Source of the DNA: an uncultured Porphyromonadaceae bacterium
GTDB taxonomy: Bacteria; Bacteroidota; Bacteroidia; Bacteroidales; Muribaculaceae
DNA length: 13,937 bases
Reading direction: 5' to 3'
Assembly: GCA_902462525.1 (NCBI GenBank)
Contig: CABQCA010000049.1
Coordinates: 1-13,937, forward strand
The notes beneath the pieces were generated by a model that was not told the DNA's origin, ran no database searches, and saw only the letters and a program-made list of their open reading frames with translations. Positions 7,419 to 13,937 of this stretch are shown in pieces. Position numbers and translations under genes: made by a program. Each line of letters opens with the position of its first letter. The stretch's first letter is position 1.

Positions 7419-8279
7419 ATGGATATTATTGATGCGCTAATTCTCGGCATCGTCCAGGGTCTTGCCGAGTACCTGCCGATAAGTTCGTCCGGCCACCTTG
7501 AAATATTCCGCCAACTCTTAGGCATGAAACTCGACGGAGCCGAAAGCCTGCAGTTCGATATCGTCCTCCACGTAGCAACTGTGCTCAGCACTATTGTGAT
7601 ATTATGGCGCGAATTCTGGCCACTGTGTCGTTCATTCTTCACATTCCGACGCGACTCCGAGTTCTGGTATGTCTGCAAAATTCTTGTTTCGTGCATCCCG
7701 ATCGGCATTGTGGGCATATGCTTCAAAGACACTATCGAAACATTTTTCGGACAAGGCCTCACCCTTGTAGGCATATGCCTGTGCGTGACGGCTCTCCTGC
7801 TCTCATTTTCCTACTTCACCCGCACACTGCCTCAGGAAAAGGGACTCATCGGCACCGGTAAACCCCGCGACATAACATTTGTCGACGCATTTGTCATCGG
7901 CTGCGCTCAGGCTGTGGCAGTTCTGCCCGGTCTGTCACGTTCCGGCACAACCATAGCCACCGGTATCATCATTGGCGACAAACGCGAACAGGTTGCTCAG
8001 TTCTCGTTCCTCATGGTGATAATTCCCATTCTCGGCGAAGCTCTCCTAGACATCAAGAATCTTTTCGGAGTAGAGGCAACGGACGCAGCTTCAGGAGCCG
8101 TAACCTCCAACATCGGATTTGCGGCCATTATCACAGGTTTTTTGGCATCTTTCATCGTAGGCTGTCTGGCATGCAAATGGATGCTGAATCTTGTAAAGAA
8201 AGGAAAACTGGTGTGGTTTGCTGTCTATTGCCTCATAGTCGGTATCATCTGCGTTCTCAAAGGATTCAATGTATTCTAA
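7419..8279 (+). CDS. uppP: Undecaprenyl-diphosphate phosphatase
   Basis: This is a polytopic inner-membrane enzyme (BacA/UppP) that removes one phosphate from undecaprenyl pyrophosphate to regenerate the lipid carrier for peptidoglycan and other surface polymers; raised activity can give bacitracin resistance in studied species. It has 286 residues against 273 in E. coli. The two catalytic regions are clear: QGLAEYLPISSSGH at residues 13-26 with the Q/E-xxx-E pair Q13/E17, S24 and H26, and PGLSRSGTT at 170-178 with R174. About eight hydrophobic segments are visible. The gene runs 11 bases into truB. It shares the ftsX-to-queA transcription unit, linking lipid carrier recycling with division genes. 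No promoter match is visible in the 74 bases before it. Confidence 0.95.
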   Translation: MDIIDALILGIVQGLAEYLPISSSGHLEIFRQLLGMKLDGAESLQFDIVLHVATVLSTIVILWREFWPLCRSFFTFRRDSEFWYVCKILVSCIPIGIVGICFKDTIETFFGQGLTLVGICLCVTALLLSFSYFTRTLPQEKGLIGTGKPRDITFVDAFVIGCAQAVAVLPGLSRSGTTIATGIIIGDKREQVAQFSFLMVIIPILGEALLDIKNLFGVEATDAASGAVTSNIGFAAIITGFLASFIVGCLACKWMLNLVKKGKLVWFAVYCLIVGIICVLKGFNVF

Positions 8280-8988
8280 ACCAATGGATTTCGTAGGCGG
8301 CGAAGTGCTGTGCATAGACAAACCGCTGGGCTGGACATCGTTCGATGCCGTAAAGCGCCTGCGCGGCGCATTGTCACGGCGTCTGGGCATGAAAAAAATC
8401 AAGGTGGGCCATGCCGGAACCCTCGATCCTCTTGCCACAGGCGTAATGATAATATGCACCGGACGGGCCACCAAGCGCATCGAAGAACTTCAGACCGGCA
8501 TCAAAGAGTATGAAGCAGTCATCGCTCTTGGTGCCACCACCCCATCTTTTGACCTCGAGACAGAAATCGACGCCACCTACCCTACCGACCACATTACCGA
8601 AGAACTGGTCCTCGAAGTTCTCGGCCGCTTCACAGGCACCATCGAACAGATACCGCCTTCCTACAGCGCCTGCAAAATCGAAGGCATTCGCGCCTATGAG
8701 TTCGCCCGGAAAGGAGAGTCTGTCGAGCTTAAGCCTAAAACACTCGTAATCGACGAAATCGAACTTCTGTCGTACTCGCAGGCCGAAATAAAAATTCGCA
8801 CCCTATGTAGCAAAGGCACATATATCAGGGCACTCGCCCGCGACATAGGACTGGCTTTGGGCACAGGGGCCCACCTCACGGCACTTCGCCGCACACGTGT
8901 CGGCGACTTCCGCATCTCCGACTGCATGAGTGTGGCTGACGCCGCAGCCATGATCCGCGATGCCGAGATAGCTCCCGCAGATAACTGA
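8269..8988 (+). CDS. truB: tRNA pseudouridine(55) synthase
   Basis: This makes pseudouridine 55 in the T-arm of tRNAs and acts in the cytoplasm. Marks include LCIDKPLGWTSFDAV, the catalytic block VGHAGTLDPLATGVM with nucleophile D53, PPSYSACKIEGIRAYEFAR with the conserved tyrosine, and CSKGTYIRALARDIG. At 239 residues it is shorter than the E. coli enzyme (314); the catalytic core is intact and the C-terminal RNA-binding extension is reduced, as is common in this phylum. The start chosen overlaps uppP by 11 bases; an ATG at 8284 five codons later is an alternative that would leave a 4-base gap. Next comes queA after 35 bases, so two tRNA-modification genes share the unit. Confidence 0.95.
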   Translation: MYSKPMDFVGGEVLCIDKPLGWTSFDAVKRLRGALSRRLGMKKIKVGHAGTLDPLATGVMIICTGRATKRIEELQTGIKEYEAVIALGATTPSFDLETEIDATYPTDHITEELVLEVLGRFTGTIEQIPPSYSACKIEGIRAYEFARKGESVELKPKTLVIDEIELLSYSQAEIKIRTLCSKGTYIRALARDIGLALGTGAHLTALRRTRVGDFRISDCMSVADAAAMIRDAEIAPADN

Positions 8989-9023
8989 CATAAAATTTCA
9001 AGACTCACAGATACAGACCGAAA

Positions 9024-10073
9024 ATGAAACTTTCGCAGTTCAAATTTCATCTTCCCGACAAACTGATAGCCGAGCATCCCATAGCTGAGCGTGACGAATG
9101 TCGCCTCATGGTCGTCAACCGAAAAACCGGCGATATTTCGCACCATATCTTCAAGGAAATCATTGATTTTTTCGATGACGGCGACGTAATGGTTTTCAAC
9201 AACACCCAGGTTTTTCCGGCTCTCCTTTATGGCAACAAAGAGAAAACCGGTGCACGCATCGAAGTATTCCTCCTTCGCGAACTCAACGCCGAAAACAAAC
9301 TTTGGGACGTACTCGTAGAGCCGGCACGTAAAATCCGCATCGGAAACAAACTCTATTTCGGCGACGACGAGTCGATGGTAGCCGAAGTAATAGACAACAC
9401 TACCTCGCGCGGCAGAACACTGCGTTTTCTCTACGATGGCTCGCACGACGAATTCAAAAAAGCACTCTTCGCACTTGGCGCCACTCCTCTGCCACCTTAT
9501 ATAAAACGCGAGTCGGAGCCTTGCGACAACGAAGACTACCAGTGCATATTTGCTGAAAAGGAAGGTGCCGTTGTGGCACCCGCAGCCGGCCTGCACTATT
9601 CGCGCAGCCTCCTCACACGGCTACAGATCAAAGGCATAAAAAAAGCTTTTATCACAATCCACAGCGGTCTGGGAGCATTCCGCGCTATCGACGTCGAAGA
9701 TCTTACCAAGCACCGCATGGACTCCGAAGAAATGGTGGCAAGTCCCGAACTCGTCGACACCGTGAACTCCGCCAAAGATGCCGGACACCATGTGTGCGCA
9801 GTCGGCACATCGGTTCTGCGAGCCATGGCTACCGCCGACAGCATGGGCGGACACATGAAAACCTACGACGGTTGGACCAACAAGTTCATATTTCCTCCCT
9901 ACGATTTCTCGGTAGCCGACGCTTTGGTGACAAACTTCCACATGCCCTACTCCACAATGCTCATGATGGTGGCTGCGTTCGGCGGCTACGAACTTGTCAT
10001 GAAAGCCTACAAAACAGCCGTCGACGAAGGATACCGCTTCGGCTGCTACGGCGACGCTATGCTCATTCTTTGA
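9024..10073 (+). CDS. queA: S-adenosylmethionine:tRNA ribosyltransferase-isomerase
   Basis: This transfers and isomerises the ribosyl part of S-adenosylmethionine onto preQ1 in the anticodon loop, forming epoxyqueuosine. It has 349 residues, the usual size. Motifs in order: MKLSQFKFHLP at the N-terminus, VFNNTQVFPA (57-66), GATPLPPYIKR (152-162), APAAGLHYS (185-193), GTSVLRAMAT (261-270), TNFHMPYSTMLMM (303-315) and the closing YRFGCYGDAMLIL. In the fourth block most relatives read APTAGLHF, so the threonine is replaced by alanine here. It is the last gene of the ftsX unit; no hairpin terminator is visible after it, and the next promoter lies only 26 bases downstream. Other queuosine genes are not in the window. 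Confidence 0.95.
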   Translation: MKLSQFKFHLPDKLIAEHPIAERDECRLMVVNRKTGDISHHIFKEIIDFFDDGDVMVFNNTQVFPALLYGNKEKTGARIEVFLLRELNAENKLWDVLVEPARKIRIGNKLYFGDDESMVAEVIDNTTSRGRTLRFLYDGSHDEFKKALFALGATPLPPYIKRESEPCDNEDYQCIFAEKEGAVVAPAAGLHYSRSLLTRLQIKGIKKAFITIHSGLGAFRAIDVEDLTKHRMDSEEMVASPELVDTVNSAKDAGHHVCAVGTSVLRAMATADSMGGHMKTYDGWTNKFIFPPYDFSVADALVTNFHMPYSTMLMMVAAFGGYELVMKAYKTAVDEGYRFGCYGDAMLIL

Positions 10074-10098
10074 TTCTTGCAACTTTTACGGCCGAAAT

Positions 10099-10129
10099 TT
10101 TGTCCGTTAAATTATTTTTTGTAATTTTG
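10099..10129 (+). promoter_or_regulatory. Bacteroidetes-type promoter of rplY
   Basis: TTTG at 10099-10102, a 19-base spacer and TAATTTTG at 10122-10129 match the consensus, with the GTAATTTTGCACC context often seen at strong promoters of this phylum. Transcription would begin near 10135, giving a leader of about 75 bases before the rplY ATG. Confidence 0.75.
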
Positions 10130-10143
10130 CACCGCTTTTTAGC

Positions 10144-10184
10144 ATCCCGTGTGATGGGAAATTAAGGAGCAACAAACTTAATTT
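10144..10184 (+). promoter_or_regulatory. Possible structured 5' leader of rplY (two small hairpins)
   Basis: Within the predicted leader, TCCC at 10145-10148 can pair with GGGA at 10156-10159 (7-base loop), and AAATTAAG at 10159-10166 pairs perfectly with CTTAATTT at 10177-10184 (8 bp, 10-base loop GAGCAACAAA). The purine-rich AAGGAG lies across the second stem and loop. A regulatory role is inferred only from the pairing and the long leader of a ribosomal protein gene. Confidence 0.35.
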
Positions 10185-10210
10185 TGAGTAACACAACAAC
10201 ATTTATTGCA

Positions 10211-10867
10211 ATGAAAACATTCCAACTGTCGGCCAAGCCCCGCACCGCCCTCGGCAAAAAAGCCACCAAAGCACTCCGCAACGAAGGTCTTATCCCTGTA
10301 GTCCTCAACGGAGGCAAAATCGTTGACCTGCCCTATGCAGGCACTCTCGCCGATGGCGAAAAAGTAGTGACTATCGACGCCGACCGTAACAAAGGCCTCA
10401 TCACTACCGACCTCGTCGTTTCTTACGACGCAGTGCGCAAGCTGGTCTATACTCCCGATATCTTCGCTATCGAACTCGACATCGACGGCAAGAAGCGCAA
10501 CGCTATCCTCAAGGATATCCAGTTCGATCCCGTAAAGGATACTATTCTCCACATCGACCTCCTCGAAGTAAGCGAAGATAAGCCCGTGGTAATGGAAGTA
10601 CCCGTCAAGCTCGAAGGCCACGCAGAAGGTGTGAAAGCCGGTGGTAAGCTCACTCTCTCGATGAAGAAGCTGAAAGTGCGCGCTCCCTACACAGCAATCC
10701 CCGAACGCCTCATTATCAATGTCGACAACCTCGGCCTCGGCAAAACCCTTCAGGTTGGTGAAATCCACATCGAAGGCCTCGAACTCGTTAATGCCAAAAA
10801 CGCTGTTGTCTGCGCCGTTCAGCTCACTCGTGCCGCCCGCGGTGCTGCCGCTGCTGCCGCTAAGTAA
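10211..10867 (+). CDS. rplY: Large-subunit ribosomal protein L25/Ctc type
   Basis: This binds 5S rRNA in the large ribosomal subunit; the longer Ctc/TL5 type, as here, is linked to stress tolerance in some bacteria. The protein has 218 residues: an L25 RNA-binding domain at about 1-90 (MKTFQLSAKPRTALGKKATKALRNEG, IPVVLNGG) and a TL5-like beta domain at about 95-200 (DTILHIDLLEV, VEVPVKLEGHAEGVKAGG-like sequence, LGKTLQVGEIHIE), then an alanine-rich tail. The ATG at 10211 is chosen because it begins the conserved sequence; an in-frame TTG at 10184 would add nine residues and sits inside the leader hairpin. Codons are strongly biased, as expected for a highly expressed gene. Only 16 bases separate it from pth. 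Confidence 0.94.
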   Translation: MKTFQLSAKPRTALGKKATKALRNEGLIPVVLNGGKIVDLPYAGTLADGEKVVTIDADRNKGLITTDLVVSYDAVRKLVYTPDIFAIELDIDGKKRNAILKDIQFDPVKDTILHIDLLEVSEDKPVVMEVPVKLEGHAEGVKAGGKLTLSMKKLKVRAPYTAIPERLIINVDNLGLGKTLQVGEIHIEGLELVNAKNAVVCAVQLTRAARGAAAAAAK

Positions 10868-10883
10868 CATAAGGCGAGCATAG

Positions 10884-11447
10884 ATGAAACACCTCATTGT
10901 GGGGCTGGGGAACATCGGCGACGAATATCGCGAAACCCGCCACAACATAGGATTTATGATATTGGACGCCTTTGCAGAGGCGTCCAATATTTCTTTTAGC
11001 ACAGGCCGTTACGGCGATGTGGGCACCGGACGCATCAAGAATCAGCAGGTGGTGCTCCTCAAACCGTCGACCTTCATGAACCTCAGCGGAAACGCCGTGC
11101 GATACTGGAAGGAACAGGAAAACATCGAGTTGGAGAATATCCTTATCCTCGTCGATGACATAGCCCTGCCCCTCGGTGCTGTCCGCATAAAAGGCAATGG
11201 CAGCGACGCCGGTCATAACGGGCTCAAGCACATAGCTCAGATGCTTGGCACTCAAAGCTACCCCCGTCTGAGATTCGGAATCGGAAACAACTTTCCGAGA
11301 GGATGCCAGATCGACTACGTGCTCGGCACATTTTCGCCCGATGAACAGAAGGTGCTTCACGACCGTATCCCCGTTGCCGTCGATGCTGTCAGAGATGTAG
11401 TTTTGGCCGGCCTCGGCCATGCCATGTGCAACTTCAACAACAAATGA
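10884..11447 (+). CDS. pth: Peptidyl-tRNA hydrolase
   Basis: This cytoplasmic enzyme cleaves peptidyl-tRNAs dropped by ribosomes and is usually essential. It has 187 residues, a normal length. It shows the N-terminal LIVGLGNIG, catalytic H20 in ETRHNIGF, KPSTFMNLSGNAV (60-72), D91 in the VDDIALPLG block, and GHNGLKHI. It lies between rplY and an Hsp15-like gene, fitting a ribosome-rescue theme. The ATG is the only good start near the conserved N-terminus. Unusually, codons 26-36 contain a perfect 13-bp inverted repeat followed by a T-rich tract (see the separate entry). The protein there (LDAFAEASNISF) fits the family without an insertion, so the repeat is built into normal coding sequence. 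The end overlaps the next ATG by 4 bases. Confidence 0.95.
   Translation: MKHLIVGLGNIGDEYRETRHNIGFMILDAFAEASNISFSTGRYGDVGTGRIKNQQVVLLKPSTFMNLSGNAVRYWKEQENIELENILILVDDIALPLGAVRIKGNGSDAGHNGLKHIAQMLGTQSYPRLRFGIGNNFPRGCQIDYVLGTFSPDEQKVLHDRIPVAVDAVRDVVLAGLGHAMCNFNNK
10959..10997 (+). terminator. Terminator-like hairpin inside the pth coding sequence
   Basis: ATATTGGACGCCT at 10959-10971 and AGGCGTCCAATAT at 10978-10990 form a perfect 13-bp stem with the 6-base loop TTGCAG; the flanking G10958/T10991 can add a wobble pair. TTCTTTT follows at 10991-10997. The shape is that of an intrinsic terminator, 92 bases after the rplY stop and 75 bases into pth. It could end part of the rplY transcripts; a translating ribosome would disrupt it. 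Confidence 0.5.
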
Positions 11448-11896
11448 CCATGCCTGTAAGAGTAGACAAATGGCTCTGGGCCATGAGGGTATTCAAAACC
11501 CGCACCATCGCCACCGATGCCTGCAAGAAGGGACGTGTGACAGTGGGGAACTCCGACGTGCCCGTCAAACCGTCGCGAGAACTCCAGGTAGGCGACATCG
11601 TGAAAGTACGAAAACCACCCGTCACCTTCACCTTCAAAGTGAGAGCGCTCACACAGAATCGTCTCGGTGCCAAATTCGTACCCGACTACATGGAAAACCT
11701 CACACCCAAAGAACAGTACGACCTGCTCGAAGTAGTGAAAATCTCCGGCTTCATCGACCGTCGGAAAGGGCTCGGACGCCCGACCAAGCGCGAAGGCCGC
11801 GAACTTGCCAAATTCACCGAAAGCGCGAGCGAAGGCTGGGACTTCGATTTCGATGACAACGATGATGACGATGAAAATTTAAACGAAGAAGAATGA
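11444..11896 (+). CDS. hslR: S4-domain RNA-binding protein, Hsp15-like
   Basis: This 150-residue protein has an S4 RNA-binding domain at about 4-65 (RVDKWLWAMRVFKTRTIA, the CKKGRVTVGN turn, then LQVGDIVKVRK), followed by a basic stretch ending GRPTKREGRELAKF (111-124) and a strongly acidic tail (129-150, including FDFDDNDDDDEN). E. coli Hsp15 (133 residues) binds 50S subunits carrying stalled nascent chains and helps recycle them; a similar role is inferred here and fits the pth neighbour. The ATG at 11444 overlaps the pth stop (ATGA); an in-frame GTG at 11426 would extend it by six residues and an ATG at 11450 would shorten it by two. The stop overlaps the helicase start by 4 bases. The gene symbol follows family resemblance; orthology to E. 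coli hslR is likely but not proven. Confidence 0.88.
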   Translation: MTMPVRVDKWLWAMRVFKTRTIATDACKKGRVTVGNSDVPVKPSRELQVGDIVKVRKPPVTFTFKVRALTQNRLGAKFVPDYMENLTPKEQYDLLEVVKISGFIDRRKGLGRPTKREGRELAKFTESASEGWDFDFDDNDDDDENLNEEE

Positions 11897-13230
11897 GATT
11901 CGACCAGACAACACTCAGCGACGACATTCTCGACGCCCTCGACGCCATGCACTTCGAAGAGTGCACGCCGATACAGGAACAAAGCATCGACCTTATCCTC
12001 GAAGGCCGCGACCTCATAGCCTGCGCGCAGACCGGTACAGGTAAAACTGCCGCATACCTTCTCCCTGTCATCGATCTTCTGGCCGATACCGAGGCCACTC
12101 CTACAGTGAAATGCGTGATAATGGTGCCCACTCACGAACTCGCGCAGCAAATCGACCGGCAGATGGAAGGTTTCTCCTACTATATACCCGTGAGCAGTCT
12201 CGCCATTCACGGCGGTAACGACGGCAAAGAATTCGCCCGACAGCAGCATGCTCTTCGTCAGGGCGCCGACATGGTCATTGCCACACCCGGACGTCTCCTT
12301 GCCCATATGAAAATGGGATATGTCGATCTTTCAGACGTCCGCTATTTCATCCTCGACGAAGCCGACCGGATGCTCGACATGGGCTTCTCCGACGACATAA
12401 TGCGCATCGTGGCCGAACTGCCCAAGGACCGGCAGACACTGATGTTCTCGGCGACAATGCCAAAAAAAATTCAGATGCTCGCCGCCACAATCCTTAACGA
12501 TCCGGCTGAAGTGAAAATCGCAGTTTCGAAACCCGCGGAAAAAATCGATCAGTCGGCTTTCATCTGCTACGAAACACAGAAAGAAGCGCTCCTGAAACAT
12601 CTTTTCGACCAGGGCCTCAACAAACGGGTCATCGTATTCTCATCGTCCAAGCAAAAAGTAAAGGAACTTACTCAAAAAATGCGCCGGGCCCACTGGAAAG
12701 CTGCTGAAATGCATTCCGACCTCGACCAGAAGGCTCGGGAAGACGTAATGCTCGGTTTCCGGTCCGGTCGCATCGACATTGTGATAGCCACCGATATCCT
12801 CGCCCGCGGAATCGACATTGATGACATTTCCATGGTTGTAAATTACGATGTTCCTCGGGAAGCCGAGGACTACGTGCACCGTGTAGGCCGCACCGCACGT
12901 GCCAACACCGATGGAATGGCTGTGACTTTTGTCAGCGAACGCGACCAGCCGCGCTTCGCTTTCATCGAGCACTTCCTCGGAAAAGATGTCCGGAAAGCCG
13001 AGCTGCCCCCCGAAATAGGCAACGGTCCTCAATACCGGCCCGACACTAAAGACCGAAAACGCCACGGCAGTAAACTGCGAAAGCCCGGAAAACCGCGAAA
13101 AGCCGACAAAACCAAAGAGACAGCCGCCGAAGCAGAAATTCCTCAGACAATAGCCTCAGCAACCGAAACACCCGACAACAAGCCACGGAAAAAAAGACGC
13201 CGCTGGTACGGGCCCCGAAAAAAACAATAA
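11893..13230 (+). CDS. DEAD-box ATP-dependent RNA helicase
   Basis: This is a cytoplasmic RNA helicase of 445 residues with all core motifs: Q motif with F21 and Q28, motif I AQTGTGKT (45-52), Ia PTHELA (79-84), Ib TPGR (131-134), II DEAD (155-158), III SAT (186-188), V ATDILARGID (299-308) and VI HRVGRTAR (329-336). After about residue 380 comes a low-complexity tail rich in lysine and arginine, ending RKKRRRWYGPRKKQ, likely an RNA-binding extension as in RhlE- and CsdA-type helicases. Motif Ia has histidine where almost all relatives have arginine (PTRELA). The gene overlaps the S4-domain gene by 4 bases, which suggests a shared job in ribosome assembly or RNA handling. The RhlE-like subgroup is my best guess; no specific symbol is justified. 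Confidence 0.94.
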   Translation: MRFDQTTLSDDILDALDAMHFEECTPIQEQSIDLILEGRDLIACAQTGTGKTAAYLLPVIDLLADTEATPTVKCVIMVPTHELAQQIDRQMEGFSYYIPVSSLAIHGGNDGKEFARQQHALRQGADMVIATPGRLLAHMKMGYVDLSDVRYFILDEADRMLDMGFSDDIMRIVAELPKDRQTLMFSATMPKKIQMLAATILNDPAEVKIAVSKPAEKIDQSAFICYETQKEALLKHLFDQGLNKRVIVFSSSKQKVKELTQKMRRAHWKAAEMHSDLDQKAREDVMLGFRSGRIDIVIATDILARGIDIDDISMVVNYDVPREAEDYVHRVGRTARANTDGMAVTFVSERDQPRFAFIEHFLGKDVRKAELPPEIGNGPQYRPDTKDRKRHGSKLRKPGKPRKADKTKETAAEAEIPQTIASATETPDNKPRKKRRRWYGPRKKQ

Positions 13231-13247
13231 GCACCAAATCCAATACC

Positions 13248-13937
13248 ATGAACATTGATCTCCCTCCCAGAAAGAACGGCGAGAAATCCGGATCTCTAAA
13301 CGTTGCGCCCGGCTCATCATTCGTCATAATTGGTGCTAACGGCGCCGGTAAAACACGATTCACGCTCAGCATGGTCGAACAGCTCGGCCAGACGGCATAC
13401 CGCATATCCGCACTCGACGCCCTTTACGACAGGCGCAAAAACAACCCGGCCGACAGGCAGGGCCTGAGGGGCCTGTGCGACGCAGCAGTCGTGGCGAACC
13501 TCGAAAAAGGAGGCAATACGCCCACAGGGCTCGAACTGCTTCTCGCACAGCTCATGCACGAGGAAATGCTAAACCTCATAGGCTACAAACTATCGGCGGC
13601 CTCAGGACAAAAAGCGCAGCTAAAACGCACCAAGCTCGACAAAGTAATTGAAATATGGCAAAACGTATTTCCAGACAATAAAGTACTAATCGACAGCGGT
13701 AAAATACTATTTTCACGCGGTCTTGACCCTGAAAACTATTCAGCCGTCAAACTGTCTGACGGTGAACGCGCCGTCCTCTACTATCTCGGCGCAGCCCTCT
13801 ATGCTCCCCATGCATCGGTAATCTTTGTAGACTCGCCCGAAATATTCCTCCACCCTACCCTCACAACTTCGCTCTGGAACCGCGTTGAGACCCTCCGACG
13901 CGACTGCGTGTTCTGTTACACCACTCACGATCCGGAA
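13248..13937 (+). CDS. ABC/AAA-type ATPase, 3' end missing
   Basis: The frame is open for 230 codons from the ATG at 13248 to the window edge. It shows a Walker A motif GANGAGKT (29-36), an ABC-signature-like LSDGERA (169-175), a Walker B VIFVDSPE (191-198) with the acidic pair D195/E198, and a switch histidine H227 in TTHDPE. The order and spacing are those of SMC/ABC-like AAA ATPases of the AAA_15/AAA_21 and OLD group; no membrane segments or transporter context are present, so it is unlikely to be an ordinary ABC exporter subunit. In related proteins an effector or nuclease-like domain (TOPRIM or DUF4435) follows this ATPase; whether one follows here cannot be seen. It begins 17 bases after the helicase stop and codon use looks like that of its neighbours. 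Function unassigned. Confidence 0.8.
   Translation, partial: MNIDLPPRKNGEKSGSLNVAPGSSFVIIGANGAGKTRFTLSMVEQLGQTAYRISALDALYDRRKNNPADRQGLRGLCDAAVVANLEKGGNTPTGLELLLAQLMHEEMLNLIGYKLSAASGQKAQLKRTKLDKVIEIWQNVFPDNKVLIDSGKILFSRGLDPENYSAVKLSDGERAVLYYLGAALYAPHASVIFVDSPEIFLHPTLTTSLWNRVETLRRDCVFCYTTHDPE

Noticed and set aside
8694..9596. A 300-codon open frame on the minus strand across truB and queA
   Set aside because: It covers two well-supported genes in antisense, and its predicted protein has no recognisable domain.
10184..10210. TTG start for rplY nine codons upstream of the ATG
   Set aside because: The added residues are not part of the L25 family N-terminus and the TTG lies at the edge of the leader hairpin; the ATG at 10211 begins the conserved sequence.
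10178..11002. A 274-codon open frame on the minus strand over rplY and the start of pth
   Set aside because: It is antisense to two conserved genes and crosses a promoter-leader junction; its acidic composition is what reversed rplY codons would give.
13248..13937. Reading the last gene as the start of a complete defence system
   Set aside because: Only an ATPase N-terminus is visible; no effector domain, partner gene, integrase or repeat is in the window, so a system call would be unsupported.

Overview
The window reads as chromosomal DNA of a Bacteroidales bacterium. Three upstream regions carry the Bacteroidetes-type promoter (a TTG/TTTG at -33, a spacer of 19-20 bases, then TAnnTTTG at -7). 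Most genes lack a clear Shine-Dalgarno sequence. The protein sequences (Bacteroidetes-type FtsX plus DUF3098, a short TruB, a Ctc-type L25) fit the same phylum. A split GcvPA/GcvPB glycine dehydrogenase instead of one long P-protein leans towards a Muribaculaceae-like member over Bacteroides itself; that placement is inference.

Layout. (1) 1-3399, plus strand: the end of gcvPA, then gcvPB and lpd, overlapping head to tail. This is part of a glycine cleavage operon whose gcvH and gcvT are not in view. (2) 3388-5186, minus strand: a LytTR response regulator and its LytS/YehU-like membrane histidine kinase, convergent with lpd. The two 3' ends share a perfect hairpin. (3) 5307-5954, plus strand: a small outer-membrane beta-barrel protein, divergent from the kinase, ending in a strong 15-bp terminator hairpin. 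(4) 6179-10073, plus strand: a run of ftsX, a DUF3098 small membrane protein, uppP, truB and queA behind a strong promoter, combining cell division, undecaprenyl-phosphate recycling and tRNA modification. (5) 10211-13230, plus strand: rplY (L25/Ctc), pth, an Hsp15-like S4 protein and a DEAD-box helicase, a translation and ribosome-maintenance group behind its own promoter and a possibly structured leader. (6) 13248 to the end: the first 230 codons of an ABC/AAA-type ATPase cut off by the window edge.

The window is densely coding: no gene-free stretch exceeds about 225 bases. I see no tRNA, rRNA, CRISPR array, insertion sequence or phage gene. Most of it is ordinary core genome. The points most worth a second look are a perfect 13-bp hairpin followed by a T-rich tract inside the pth reading frame, a two-hairpin leader ahead of rplY, a convergent hairpin that contains both stop codons of lpd and the response regulator, and the truncated ATPase at the right edge, whose unseen C-terminus decides whether it belongs to a defence-like family. 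I did not find a convincing complete novel system.
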